A DNA stretch of 64,000 bases. Origin: Blepharisma japonicum. Its lineage: Eukaryota > Ciliophora > Heterotrichea > Heterotrichida > Blepharismidae. The DNA lies in assembly GCA_949751835.1 (NCBI GenBank), contig CATKHK010000036.1, forward strand, positions 361,953 through 425,952, read 5' to 3'. How positions within the stretch are numbered: position 1 is the first letter of the stretch; the number at the start of each line of letters is the position of its first letter. The notes beneath the pieces were generated by a model. It had not been told where the DNA came from. It saw nothing but the letters and a program-made list of their open reading frames with translations, and did no database searches. This document shows, in pieces, positions 11,783 to 22,388 of this stretch. The position numbers and the translations under genes were made by a program.

Positions 11783-13507
11783 TTAATAAGCACCTGCAGT
11801 AAGCTGTTCCAAGAAAGCTTGAAAATGTTCCTTCCTAACCTCTATATAAGTGTCTTCAAAGAAATCCCTCCTAAAATCAGCTTCAACTGCTTGGGCTGCT
11901 TCATGAAATCTCCACCCAAAGTCATTTCTCTGCTGCACTGCACTTGTAACTCCTGTGACTAGAAAAGTGTTTCTTGATGTGTTTAAAACACATAAAACCA
12001 TTGGCTTTGGCCTGATATTGCTTCGGAGCTCTCTATAAGCTTCCATAATAAAAGTAGTGAGCTTTTTAAGTGACAGAGGATGATGGAAATATTTAGTTTG
12101 GTTTAAACTGTCACTTGAAATAATGGCGTATCTAAAGTCAGCAGCTGGGTTTACAGCTTTTTTCTCTATTAAAATAGTTCCTTGCTGGACTATCGCTTTT
12201 TGCTGGTCCTGAGCTATTTTTATTCCTTGTTCGAGATAGTTTACATCTAATAAAGCGTCATGAGCAACCCAAAAATTGTTCAGCCACTTTTCACGGTCAT
12301 TTGACTCTTCTTGGTCTCCTAACAAAGTAGGTGACTCCAATAGTGCAGTAACACTATAAACTACATCGGAAGCTGAGAATTGTTTTTTTCTGTTATACTG
12401 CCTTATGCAGGTAGTTAAGAATAAATCTTCTATTTCATAAGTAGCACCTATTTGCTGCAGTTTGTCTTTAAGAGTTTTTTTATACATGGGCTTCATAAAG
12501 CAAAAATCTTGTCTGCATTCTTGCAAAGGAATTCCTAGTTGTGCTATTATCTCGTTAAGCCTTCGTTTTCCAGGCTCTCGCCATATCCCTAGCTTGCAGG
12601 CTACATAATCTGAATAATATAAAGAGTCATATAAACTCCAATGCCTATATAGCATAAGTTTCAGATCTTTGTGCTCAATATGAATATTCCCAGGCGTTTT
12701 CTTTTCTGTATCTAAGTCCTTAGGCTCAATAATCCCATTGGCTGCCCTTTGTTCGGAATCCTGGTCCATTTCTTCAGCCTCATCTCCACGCTGCTGATAT
12801 GGGTGCTCATTCAGTCTCAAGACTTCTGTTAAGCACTCATTGATCCTTTGCTCATATTCAGACCTGTCGATTTTTCTGTGTAAATATTGGTCTGTTAGTC
12901 CTACAATCCACATTCAAAGCATATCGTTTGTAGCACGATTCATCTGTTGGGCAAGCCTATAAATAATGCCGGCAGTGCTGATGCCGAAATAGACACCAGT
13001 TGGGTCTGGGTCATTTTTGAATCGCTTACGCGGCTTGTCTTCTCTACCTTCCCGCCTTCTTTTTTGGCCTGGTTCGTTTTCAATTTCGCTTTCCTCTTCT
13101 TCTTGTTCCTCAGGTTCTTCAACAAAAGTATCATCAATGAGTTTTACATAGGCACTTTTTATATTATCTGCCCAAAAAGGCCTCTCACTGTCAAATACGT
13201 AGGAAATTAAATTCTTTTCTGGGCCTAATTGAGTCAGATCGCAAGATCCTCCACAATTAAGGAAAACTAAGCATCTCAGTTCTGGATCTGTAAACGAAGC
13301 AAGTTTCTCTTCAAGCTCTGTATAATTTGCAACAGGAATTACTCTATATTGGACGGTGTCTTTATGCAGCATTTGTGTCAGGATTTTGCATGCAGCTAAT
13401 GCATCACAATCACCTGAGACAAGAATTGCTAAAGAGCATCCTCTTGAAAACGAAGTTTGGCGAATTTCATCATAAATTTCGTTAAGTTGGCTAAGCGGGA
13501 TCAGCAT
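11783..13507 (-). CDS. CDC45: CDC45, replication initiation factor and CMG helicase subunit, 574 aa
   Basis: CDC45 associates with MCM2-7 and GINS to form the replicative helicase in the nucleus. The N-terminal DHH-type fold is visible (S-R-G-C-S-L-A-I-L-V-S-G-D-C-D-A-L-A-A near residue 20), followed by an acidic stretch and a basic NLS-like patch (residues ~125-165). Next comes the segment L-W-M-W-I-V-G-L-T-D-Q-Y-L-H, the family hallmark, whose first Trp is a UGA at 12914-12916. The C-terminal half contains the expected N-x-A-A-D-F-R-Y and F-L-V-T-G-V-T-S-A motifs. The length fits the family (550-650). TAA stop at 11783-11785, just 4 bp before the next gene's ATG. Confidence 0.95.
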
Positions 13508-13686
13508 TTTATTAGTAAAAATAAAACTAAAATCATATTTAGCTCATAAACCTTTTTAAATCAACTAACTTTTATTTTTTATATATTCTAATAAGACTAT
13601 CTGTCTTCTCTGCACCGAGGCTTATTTTTATATAGCTTATTTACGACAAACTATCTAAATTGCTTTACGTTATAATTTTTAATTAT

Positions 13687-14259
13687 TTATTCCCTCTTAC
13701 TTATAAACATATTTTTGTTCTTTTTTGAGATTCTTCCTCTATTATTCGCCAACTCATCTCCTTTGCAAAACTTAAAAATCCAACTACTTAAGTGAGCCTG
13801 CTGAATCCCAAATTTTTTAGCAATAGCGTTTAGGTCTCTGTTAGCCAAATACTCGGTGACCACCTTTATTTTAAATTCACGTGAATAAAGTCTTCTTCCC
13901 TCAGGAGAAAATTGGAGATCAGACTCTGAGAGAGTGTTTCCTGGGGCTAGAGGCAAATCTGAGGATGGGTAATATACAAAATTGTTATCAGAAGCTTCAA
14001 GAATTGTATCTAAAATGTAGCTGGATACTCCCAAACGTATCCCTGAAGCCCTGGTTCCGAATTTTTGTACGTATGTTATAAGAGAGTCACGGATAAATAT
14101 AAAAAATTTATGCAACTCGGGCTTGAGATTGCCTAATAAAGCGTGAATTGCATCGTGAGAAGTTTGGGACAGTTGAGAAGTGCGGTCAACGCCAATTGTA
14201 AGAGCTAGGACTTCTAAATCGATATTGATGGCATCAGCAATTAAGGGGGGTTTTGACAT
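13687..14259 (-). CDS. Helix-turn-helix protein with a transposase-type HTH at the C-terminus, 190 aa
   Basis: ATG at 14257-14259, TAA at 13687-13689. The N-terminal ~115 residues are helical and unrecognised. Residues ~120-165 (R-R-L-Y-S-R-E-F-K-I-K-V-V-T-E-Y-L then L-N-A-I-A-K-K-F-G-I-Q-Q-A-H-L-S-S-W) match the pattern of HTH_Tnp_1/Psq-like DNA-binding domains of IS3/IS911-type transposases. The tail is basic. No catalytic DDE domain is present and no inverted repeats flank it, so it is better read as a DNA-binding protein, perhaps domesticated, than as a transposase. Confidence 0.75.
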   Translation of the reverse strand: MSKPPLIADAINIDLEVLALTIGVDRTSQLSQTSHDAIHALLGNLKPELHKFFIFIRDSLITYVQKFGTRASGIRLGVSSYILDTILEASDNNFVYYPSSDLPLAPGNTLSESDLQFSPEGRRLYSREFKIKVVTEYLANRDLNAIAKKFGIQQAHLSSWIFKFCKGDELANNRGRISKKNKNMFISKRE

Positions 14260-14323
14260 ATTTATTTTTAATTGTCAATAATTAAGAAAAAAATTGATAA
14301 TTAATTTGATAAATTTAAATAAT

Positions 14324-15997
14324 TTAGCTAATCTTACCCACTGGCTTAACCTTACCTTGATATAAAATTTCAAACTTCCCTGTATCGCATGTTGGGTTAT
14401 CTTTTCTATCAACTACAACCTTAATCAAGTCTGCTAGAACTTGCTTAACCAGTACTTCAGTCACTGGAGTGCTATAGTCCATTGCTGGGCTTGAATTTAT
14501 TTCGATCAGCCATGGTTTTAAATTTTCATCAATCATAAAATCATAACCAAGAATTTCAAACGATTTTCTTCTTCCAAAATTCCCAACTGACAAAACTGTG
14601 GTTTTCACAATTTCTTTTATTTTTAAAAATATTTCACTCCACATGTCTCTTCCATTAATTGCAAATAGATGTTCTTTAAATCGATCAATATGCCACATGC
14701 AGCCATCTTCAATTCCATCAAACGCTTCGGAGTTTTTGGAAATGCTGTTATTTGTTAAATGGACAAATAGGTTGTCAAGATTCTCAACGCTGTATTTTTC
14801 CACGCTGAATCTGAGGTAGCATTCATTGTAAATCCAAATTATAATTGGGTCTGAAGAAGAAATTAGTACCCATTGTCTGATATCAAATTTCCTTTGGTCG
14901 AGCAATAGAGGATTTTCAATATATTTTTGAATTACCCACTTTTCTCCATTATTTACGTAATTCCTGATATCATTAAGTTCTGAAAATATAGCAATATCTC
15001 TTCCTCTTGATTTTCCTCCTGGTTTTACTATCCATATCTTGCCTGTCCCATTAATGAAAAACTGAGGGTCAACTTCTGAAAGTCTTTCAAGAGAAGATTT
15101 TGCTAAGTTTATCAGCTTATCTGTTTCTTCCAATGAGTCAATTTTAAGCTCTTTCAAATAGCTAGAAACATCAAACGGAGCATTCGAAATCAAATTCCTT
15201 CATTCTATATTAGACATCAAAGCCATTTGCTCACCATTTGCATTTCTCCTATTAAATTCAATCCACCTTTCTAAAATTACAATACACAGCACTAGTTTTT
15301 CCATCAAAAATTCATCATTTTTTTCCAAGAACTGTTTAAGTCTTCCTACAATTCTTAAAATCTTATAGTGCTCTAAAAATTCATTCATTTCATCCTTGAT
15401 TTTGAAACATCTTGGGAAAAATTGGGAAGAGCCTGATTTAGGAGCATTCAGTCTTTTTAGATTAGAGCAAAGCCTTCATTTAGTAACAAGCTCTTGATTT
15501 TTAGGGAAATGGTTGCAGACTTGCCAATCTTTTATTAAGATTGGGACTTTCCCTTTTCTTGATCACAAAAAATCATAATATGTGCTGGTTACATCAGTAT
15601 TTTCAGCCCAGCCTCTTTCAAGAAGTGCTGCTCGTATATCAGGGTATTCTCCGTTTATGATGAAAACTTTGCAGTCTTTAGAAAATCCGTGAGCGGCTTT
15701 TCATGAATCTAGGCTAGTTACTTTTCTCTGAATAATATTTGAAGTAGGAATTGGCTTTATTTTTTCAGTTACTTTAGGATTTATATGACTAGACTTTAAT
15801 TTAACTTGAGCCATGCTATTAGATCGAGACATTGGCGGCTCTTCAGCTGCTGAATTTTTTGATTCTTTAATAAAATTGTCATCTTTAGATTTGGGAGGCG
15901 TCTTTATTTCTTCTTCTATAGAGATAGGGGCAGATTTTTTTGATAAGTCAGGCTTTAAGGTATTTTCTTCAACCAGAGGTCTCCTTTCTGAAAGCAT
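14324..15997 (-). CDS. Tubulin-tyrosine-ligase-like protein, TTLL3/8 (tubulin glycylase) type, 557 aa
   Basis: ATP-grasp ligase that adds amino acids to tubulin side chains. TTLL3/8 members add the first glycine on axonemal tubulin. The N-terminal ~100 residues are disordered. A region typical of TTLL3 follows (V-F-I-I-N-G-E-Y-P-D-I-R-A-A-L-L-E-R-G-W and N-H-F-P-K). The ATP-grasp core lies at about residues 300-545, with I-W-I-V-K-P-G-G-K-S-R-G-R-D near 320, a K-F-D-I-R-Q-W segment, and the metal-binding W-L-I-E-I-N-S-S-P-A-M near the end. Trp codons at several places are UGA (for example 15194-15196). The exact subfamily is inferred from the N-terminal motif. Confidence 0.88.
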
Positions 15998-16045
15998 ATT
16001 TAAATAAAAGTTACAAAATTAACTCTTTTTATTAAGATAATAAAT

Positions 16046-17239
16046 TTAATTAGTGCTATAATCTATCTGGTGTCCAATAAATGATACATAACCTGCATCA
16101 ATATTAGCGTACTGATGGTTATCATTCATTTCTCTCATTCGTGATTCTGGGTTAATTAGCTTCACATAAACATACTTCCCTGAGAATATTTCTATCAAGC
16201 TTACCCGGATTTTACTGCAGATACTCTTGGTGAATTTCCCCCAAATTATTGGTTTCAATGCATTTTGGGTCCAATTAAAGATCATACATTGATATCCTTC
16301 TTCTTCTTCAATTAAAGAATACTGCCTTGGGATTTTTATATCATTTTCTTGCAAATTTTTTATATCGTTTATAGTGAATAAATTGTCATAGACCTTCAAC
16401 TCTTCACTTTCTACATCAATACAGCTGTCACTTAAGAATATCATAAAAGTTTCGACTGGGCATGTGAAATTTCCTTCACGGCTAAATTCAACGGCTCTTA
16501 TTGAAGCTACAATATTGCTATTTTCTACTGTTGAGTGATCCAGAGGCTGAATTAAAACATAAGGGTCTTTTTCATTTCTCCTGTACTTCTCAACTTTAGG
16601 CTCATGTGTCACTAAGACTTTGTAAATACTTTCATATTCTTTTATTGCATCACGCCTAGCTTTTTTAGTTCTAATATTTTGAGTAAAAATGTGTCCAGCT
16701 TGTCTTCAAGCCTGCTTATAAATTAGCTCCTCATAATAGGTAGGCTCATCCCCTTCCTCTAAAACATGATTCGGATAAATTTCTTTCAAGATATTATTTT
16801 TTCTTACCAGTGATACAGCCTCATGTCGAATTCTTTCATAATCTTGATAATTCAATGTGCAAGATAGCACGCCAGCTATATTCAGATTAAGTTTGTTATC
16901 CCTAGCGCAATAGCCAGGACCATTCTCATGGAACAGTGAGTCAACCCACCAAATAGCTTCATCTTCGTCAACTCCACCAGTTGTTGCAAAGCCTGTAAAT
17001 TTCAATTTCTCTATGCTTGATCGATGAAGAGCTTTGCTTAAAAGATCAACTGTTTTCTCTTTTGATAGAAAGAGAGATTTTGATAGATGAAAAACATTTG
17101 ATAGATAGCGAGAAAGATTGTAGGGGTGTTGGGAAATAGAAAGAAAATCTTTATTCAGCAAGCTGAAACTGAGAAAAACTTCGGATATAGTAAGATACTG
17201 CATAATGTCACCTAAAAGTACCTCTGGGAGGAATTCCAT
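16046..17239 (-). CDS. F-box protein with a C-terminal beta-rich domain, 397 aa
   Basis: ATG at 17237-17239, TAA at 16046-16048; the UGA at 16706-16708 is Trp. The first 40 residues (L-P-E-V-L-L-G-D-I-M-Q-Y-L and V-F-L-S-F-S-L-L-N-K-D-F-L) form an F-box, the Skp1-binding part of SCF ubiquitin ligases. The C-terminal ~190 residues look like a beta-sandwich with motifs such as A-V-E-F-S-R, I-F-S-G-K-Y-V-Y-V-K-L-I-N and Y-V-S-F-I-G. This arrangement resembles the plant F-box proteins of the At4g00755 kind. The substrate is unknown. Confidence 0.7.
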
Positions 17240-17353
17240 GATTTATTATTTATTATGACGTTCTTTTAAAATATAATAAAAATTATAAATTTCTCGAAAA
17301 CAAAGAATTTAATAATTTTAAACTTAAAAAAGTTTAGAAGGGTAAAATGCCAT

Positions 17354-17394
17354 ATAATTCCTTCTATTATAATAATTGTTTTTGTAGGAATTAT
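17354..17394. repeat. Short inverted repeat (9-bp stem, 23-nt spacer)
   Basis: ATAATTCCT at 17354-17362 is mirrored by AGGAATTAT at 17386-17394. It lies in the spacer beyond the start of the F-box gene. It could form a hairpin or be a trace of an element end. In such AT-rich DNA it may also be chance. Confidence 0.3.
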
Positions 17395-17524
17395 TCAATT
17401 AAAAAAGCCTTTAAAGCCTTAAAAAAATGATATATTATGAAATTAACGAATGTGTTGCTTATGTAAATTCATAAAAGCATGCATCAAAAATATGATTTTT
17501 TTCTTTGCTAACTTAAAATATTCA

Positions 17525-18152
17525 ATGGCCTATTATTTTATGATCTAATTGCTGACGTTACTCTCATTTTTCGCATTCTACGAAGCAGACGCCTGTGAAG
17601 AAGCACAAAATAGGATTGCAATGTACTTTTTTCTTGTACAGACAAAGATAAATATAGAGCAAAAAGGATTTCAACCCCTTTTCAATCTCTTCCACAAGGC
17701 ATACTAATTTCAACCAAAGCAAAAGCCTTGGCTAGCATCCTTGCGGTGTGTACAGACAGTCACAGCTGAAGATGTGCCAAAAGTCAAGGCAAAACTCAAG
17801 AATTCGGATGATTTTACTTAAAAAAAGATATCAGCTTTAATATAGAAGAATCTAAGCAAAGAAGCAATTATAAGCTTTCATTTGAATAAATGTAGCTTTT
17901 GGAATATCTAAAGATAGCCCAAGCCTGAAGCCAAGAGCAAGCTATAGGATATTTGAAATATCACCCATGCTAATAGGAAAATTACCCCCACTTAAGAGTT
18001 TCGGATGAGGCTATGCCATTATTATTGTTGGGATTTTTGGATTATTATTTTGATTTGCAATCAAAAAAGTTTGAACTCGAAAGAAATGAATCCTTTATTA
18101 TATAAGAAAAATAAAGTGCAATTTAGTTTATAATCAATCTTTTAATTTATAG
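17525..18152 (+). pseudogene. Decayed gene for a signal-peptide-bearing, single-pass membrane protein
   Basis: Three adjacent plus-strand stretches read as protein but in different frames. The first (from ATG 17525) gives a hydrophobic signal-like segment, a D-A-C-E-E-A start of a mature domain and an 80-residue domain, broken by two TAA codons. The second (~17824-17886) continues in another frame. The third (~17880-18152) gives a transmembrane helix (A-I-I-I-V-G-I-F-G-L-L-F-W-F-A-I) with a basic cytosolic tail ending at TAG. No GT...AG segments of 15-16 nt would repair the joins, so decay is more likely than splicing. No family recognised. Confidence 0.45.
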
Positions 18153-18203
18153 AAAAAATTATTTTAATAAAAAATGGCAAGATTCAAAAACATATAAATA
18201 ATT

Positions 18204-19686
18204 TTAAGCATGCATAACTGCCCTTATTAAATTAGAATAATTGTTCACACAAGAAATTATGGCCTCTTGAGAAATTTTTTCTTTTCAGGAGACTTCTTCT
18301 ATGATAAATTTTCCTGTTCCATACGGTGCAATTTTTGAAAGAGTACTATATTGCTCGCTATTATCATTATTTTGAGCCAAAAATTCACTTAGCATATCCC
18401 TTGGAATTGGTTCATTTAAAGAATAATACTTTTGTGCTTCTTTAGGTAAGTTTTTAGGAAAAAGATAAAGAAAATAATGATAATCTTCAATAATGTTTTT
18501 TCTAAGAAGCCAGGTTAAAACGGTGATCAATTTTTTCCCTTTAATTTTGTTAACCTCTAAATCCCGCAGCATGATTGGAGACTGAAGTTTATTCAATAAA
18601 TCTGCAAAGCTACCAACTTTCCCTTGAAAAACTCTATCAAACTCTCCGTTAAGTACTTGTGTATATTTTCAATTAGGTCCAACAGCAATTACGCTATTTA
18701 AGCCTAGTGCTGGAATTATTTTTGCTTTTTTTCAAAACACTAGATGCTGGGCGGCAGGAAAAAGGGAACTGTAAGGAATTTCAAGCTCATTGTTTATATC
18801 TTCAAAGCTTTTTATAGGGTTTCTGAAGTGCTTTACCATTAAAGACAAAATAGAAGATGTAAAAGGCCCAAGCTGTTCTTGAATTCTACGTGAAAATTAC
18901 TTATCGTAAAAGTCCAGCAACAAAAGAGAATGATAAGGCTTAATCTCAGGAATGTTGTACTCTGGGGAAATTTGAAGATTGCATACAAGCCAGTTGTTTA
19001 TGAATAGTCGGCATTCCCTATTAGATGAAACTGAAGAATAGATTTCTTGCAAATGCTTTGCTAGGAGACTTTCCTGTAAGGAACTAAGAACAAAAGACTC
19101 TTCATCATCAGTTGTGCTACTTATAGATTTTAATTTTGAAATTTCTGTGCTCAAAAAGTTAGTCCTCTGATGTTCAAATTTCAAGGTTGTGTCTAATTAT
19201 AAGATACTAAACCTAATAATGGCATCTCGAATTCCTTGATGATATGCAAGCAGTGGAGAATCCATATCAAACACCATAATCACGTTGAAAGCAGAAATCT
19301 GCTCTTTCGTTTCTTTAATATCTTGCTCGATGAGTCTTAGAGATTTGGATCTCAAAATCCTAGATTTTTTCTTTAGCTTTGACCCTAGAGAAATTGGGTA
19401 TCCGATGAATCTTATTGATTCTATTGAGATATCCATAACTATATCTCATAGCTCTCGTTTTGGACATAATAAATCAGAAAGGACTGAGCATGGAAACCCA
19501 AGGACACTTTTGTTTCGGTCTAGCTAGATTTGCATTACCTTCTGAAGAAATCGCACTAAGACTGCTATTAAAATGGACACTGTCAAAGTATGTGCAATGC
19601 TCTTTATAGATTGTATGGGGGTAACCAAAAATTATTTCTCTACCACTATGTACACCTTTGCAGGCAAAAAGGATTCCTTGCATCAT
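18204..19686 (-). CDS. NPRL3: NPRL3 homologue (GATOR1 complex, TORC1 inhibition), 473 aa, five exons
   Basis: GATOR1 restrains TORC1 on lysosomes when amino acids are scarce. After removal of four introns (19565-19580, 19524-19538, 19193-19207, 18886-18900) the frame totals 1422 nt, exactly 474 codons. Diagnostic segments include I-L-F-A-C-K-G-V-H-S-G near the start, D-L-L-C-P-K-R-E-L-W followed by I-R-F-I-G-Y-P, and F-N-V-I-M-V-F-D-M with A-I-I-R-F-N across the third intron, all as in the NPRL3 longin-like domain. The C-terminal part is a helical region with a winged-helix-like end (I-S-Q-E-A-I-I-S-C-V). Start ATG at 19684-19686, stop TAA at 18204-18206. Divergent from the CDC50 gene by 235 bp. 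The first two introns flank a 26-nt exon; a one-base indel in an A-run is the only alternative I see. Confidence 0.82.
18886..18900 (-). other. 15-nt intron in NPRL3 (fourth)
   Basis: On the minus strand GTAATTTTCACGTAG, phase 2. It follows Y-D and contains an in-frame TAA that would end the protein. Splicing gives K-I-Q-E-Q-L across the join. Confidence 0.85.
19193..19207 (-). other. 15-nt intron in NPRL3 (third)
   Basis: On the minus strand GTATCTTATAATTAG, phase 1. Splicing removes an in-frame TAA and joins I-I-R-F to N-T-T-L-K-F-E-H, continuous with the family pattern. Confidence 0.88.
19524..19538 (-). other. 15-nt intron in NPRL3 (second)
   Basis: On the minus strand GTAATGCAAATCTAG, phase 0. 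Its last codon is the only stop in the frame that leads into the conserved L-L-C-P-K-R-E-L segment. Confidence 0.7.
19565..19580 (-). other. 16-nt intron in NPRL3 (first)
   Basis: On the minus strand GTGTCCATTTTAATAG. A 16-nt removal is needed to move from the frame of exon 1 to that of the rest of the gene. It leaves a 26-nt exon (19539-19564). Confidence 0.62.
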
Positions 19687-19921
19687 TTTTTGTATTTAAT
19701 CGAAAATGATTCATAAAAGCTATATTTAAAAGTTACGTATATTTCTTATTTAAATTATTTGATGACTAATGCATAAAATTCTCTCAAAATGCACAGCAAA
19801 AAAGTTATATTTAAATTAATTAATAATTATGATTGTCAGCCTACAATTAATAGCAAGATAATGAACATATAGATCTAGCTAAAATTAAAAATTTCTTTAA
19901 TCCAGAAATTATAAGCATATA

Positions 19922-20878
19922 ATGGAAGGAGAGAGAAAAAGTCGTATGCCAAGCAATAACCCTATCAAGCAGCAAAGGCTTAAAGGATATCAGCCAGTCC
20001 ATACACTCCAATCAACAATCTTAATTTTACTAGTCATTGGAGTTCTTTTCTTTATTTTTGGCGTTGCTCTATATCTTGAAGCTGATAAAGCAATAGAAAT
20101 CACCCAAAGATATGATGATTTGCCAGAATGCCAAGTATCATTAGATAATTCTACTACTTGCCGAGTAGCGCTTGACATAAAATTTGATATGAAAGCGCCT
20201 GTATTTCTTTATTACCAGATGAGGTATTTTTATCAAAATTATCGAACTTATGTCAAGTCTAAATCTTGGACTCAGCTCAGAGGAGATGATATTGACTCAA
20301 CGAAACTTAAGGACTGTGACCCAATTGAGTATGTCAAAGATCTAAATGTCAAAAGCAATCTGAAAGGAGAAATATTGGACTCTGAATCTGTAGCCAACCC
20401 CTGTGGCTTGGTTGCAAAGAGCTTTTTTAACGATACCTATGCACTCTATAATTCTAGTTCTGGCCAAATAGCTATTAGAGAATATGGAATTGCATTAGAA
20501 TCTGATTTCGAAACCTTTATCAATTCTGACAATTACGAAACAGTTCAATGGATTGACAAAGAAGACGAGCATTTTATTAACTGGATGAAAATCGCTGCAA
20601 TGAGAAAGTTCTGGAAATTGTGGGGAGTAGTCGACCAAGATATAAAGGCTGGGCAATATTTTGTCGACATTACCAATAATTATGATGTCTCAAAATGGGA
20701 AGGAGAAAAAGCAGTTGTCCTAAGTACTGTAAATGCCCTAGGAGCTAAGAACTTTTTCTTAGGATCAGTATTCCTTTGCGCAGGCATCCTCTGCTGTATA
20801 GCTACTGTGTTCTTTTGCAGTATGGGAGTTATGTCAGAGAAGAGAATTATTGAAGGCGACCATCTTAAATGGAAATAA
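19922..20878 (+). CDS. CDC50/LEM3/TMEM30-family protein, P4-ATPase (lipid flippase) subunit, 318 aa
   Basis: CDC50 proteins pair with P4-ATPases to let them leave the ER and flip phospholipids. Two transmembrane helices are visible, at residues ~35-57 (I-L-I-L-L-V-I-G-V-L-F-F-I-F-G-V-A) and ~278-305. Between them lies a large lumenal domain with paired Cys residues, N-glycosylation sequons, Y-Y-Q-M-R-Y-F-Y-Q-N-Y-R, the N-P-C-G-L segment and a D-I-T-N-N-Y-D-V motif near the second helix. All are typical. The length suits the family. Convergent with the next gene: stop codons are 19 bp apart. Confidence 0.93.
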   Translation: MEGERKSRMPSNNPIKQQRLKGYQPVHTLQSTILILLVIGVLFFIFGVALYLEADKAIEITQRYDDLPECQVSLDNSTTCRVALDIKFDMKAPVFLYYQMRYFYQNYRTYVKSKSWTQLRGDDIDSTKLKDCDPIEYVKDLNVKSNLKGEILDSESVANPCGLVAKSFFNDTYALYNSSSGQIAIREYGIALESDFETFINSDNYETVQWIDKEDEHFINWMKIAAMRKFWKLWGVVDQDIKAGQYFVDITNNYDVSKWEGEKAVVLSTVNALGAKNFFLGSVFLCAGILCCIATVFFCSMGVMSEKRIIEGDHLKWK

Positions 20879-20897
20879 CCATAAAATTAAATCTCAG

Positions 20898-22292
20898 TTA
20901 TTTTGCTTTATACAAGCGATTCCTTAGAGGAATCTCTAGATTTGGCTTGCAGCTTTCAAGAGTGCTACTTGGAGATTTTGGAACTGTATATTGTGTCTGC
21001 ATAGCTGATTTGTGCCCTAATCTGTTTATTTTGACTGAAGTCAATGGTTTTGGCCTTATAAACTTTTTATCAATATTTACTGGAGATTGAAAACCTTTTT
21101 CGTGGTCAGAATTCTCGGTCTCTTTCAGTAGAAATTCATCCATGGTTGTTTCTGTCAGAATTTTTCTTTCTGCATTTTCGAGCTTTTTATCTATAGAAAA
21201 GCACTCATTTGGGTTGTTTGTTGAGCATGCAGATTTCAAACTTCGGCTAGGTGGGGTTGATAAGATTCTTTTGCCACTTTCCATTGTATTGAAAATTTGC
21301 TCGTTGAGGATAGCGATCCTATCGTTATGAGAATCAAAATGTTGCTCCATAGTTAACTTATCGGTATCTTTAGCAAGTAGTGAAAACTCTGACAATGGAG
21401 AGTTAGGGGACTGTCTGTATATTGGACTCACTGGGCTGCTAGAAATAACACTTCTATAAGCTTGAAGCTTGTTTTGGCCTATAATTATATCAAGCTGTGC
21501 TGGCCTTTGTCCTAGGCTTGTGTCAAACAGCTTAGGGGCTTTGTTTTCCTTCTGAACTATCTCTTCAGAAAATTTCAAAATTATTAGCAAAGCTTCATCC
21601 CACTGCCCAGTCAATAGAAACTCTTTGTATTTATTTATATTTTTTGCATACTGCTTGAAGCTAATGAAAAAATCTTGATTTTTCTGCAGGTTTTCTAGGA
21701 ATAAAAGTCCATGAAACACAATGTCGCTGGCTAAAGGACTGCTTTCTAAATCTTTCATAGAAGTCTGATTTCTGCTCGTTTCCAGCTCTTCTTTCAGGAC
21801 TTCATTAGCTTGTCACAGCTGTTTCCACATATTGTCGTCGGTTTGGTTATTTCTTAAATTTTCGTAATATTCACATTTTAATTGCAGATCTTTAATTTTC
21901 TCATCTTTGTACTGAGAAACTTTTACAGCATCCTGATATTTAGAGAAAGCAAAATCCAGCTGCTTTGCCTTGGTTTCCAGAACCTTATTTTGGCTTGCAA
22001 GTGCATTGAGCGTCTTTTGCAACTCTTTGTATTTTTCTTTAAGACTGTTATAAGACTCAATAGTAGAGTCAAGGGTTAGCTGGAGGCTTTTCTTTTCTTT
22101 TTTTAGCTTGGATATGACGGTACTAGCTTTTGTAAGATCTGTGTGCATGGCTTGGAGGTATTCATTATTCATCGCTGGGATCTTTTGAGGAGTTGTTATT
22201 GATCCAGGATCAAATGAACTGGAATATGACTTATAATGCCCTATACTGGACATGGAACGTTCTGAGGTAGCAAAATCTTGCTCTTTATGCAT
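20898..22292 (-). CDS. Coiled-coil protein of unknown function, 464 aa
   Basis: ATG at 22290-22292, TAA at 20898-20900; a UGA near 21811 reads as Trp. Residues ~45-160 form a strong coiled coil (L-T-K-A-S-T-V-I-S-K-L-K-K-E-K-K and repeated leucine heptads). The middle is helical and the last ~200 residues are Ser/Pro-rich and probably disordered, with short S-P motifs that could be phosphorylated. No family recognised. Divergent from the pyruvate-kinase-like gene by 96 bp. Confidence 0.75.
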
Positions 22293-22388
22293 TACTTCTT
22301 ATCGTTATTTTAAATTTATAGTTAGAAATGATTTTTCTAAGCCAGCATCTTTCAAGCGGCGATTTATGTAATAATTTACCTTAATAAA

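Noticed and set aside
13687-14259. Active transposon
   Set aside because: No catalytic domain, inverted repeats or target duplication are seen.
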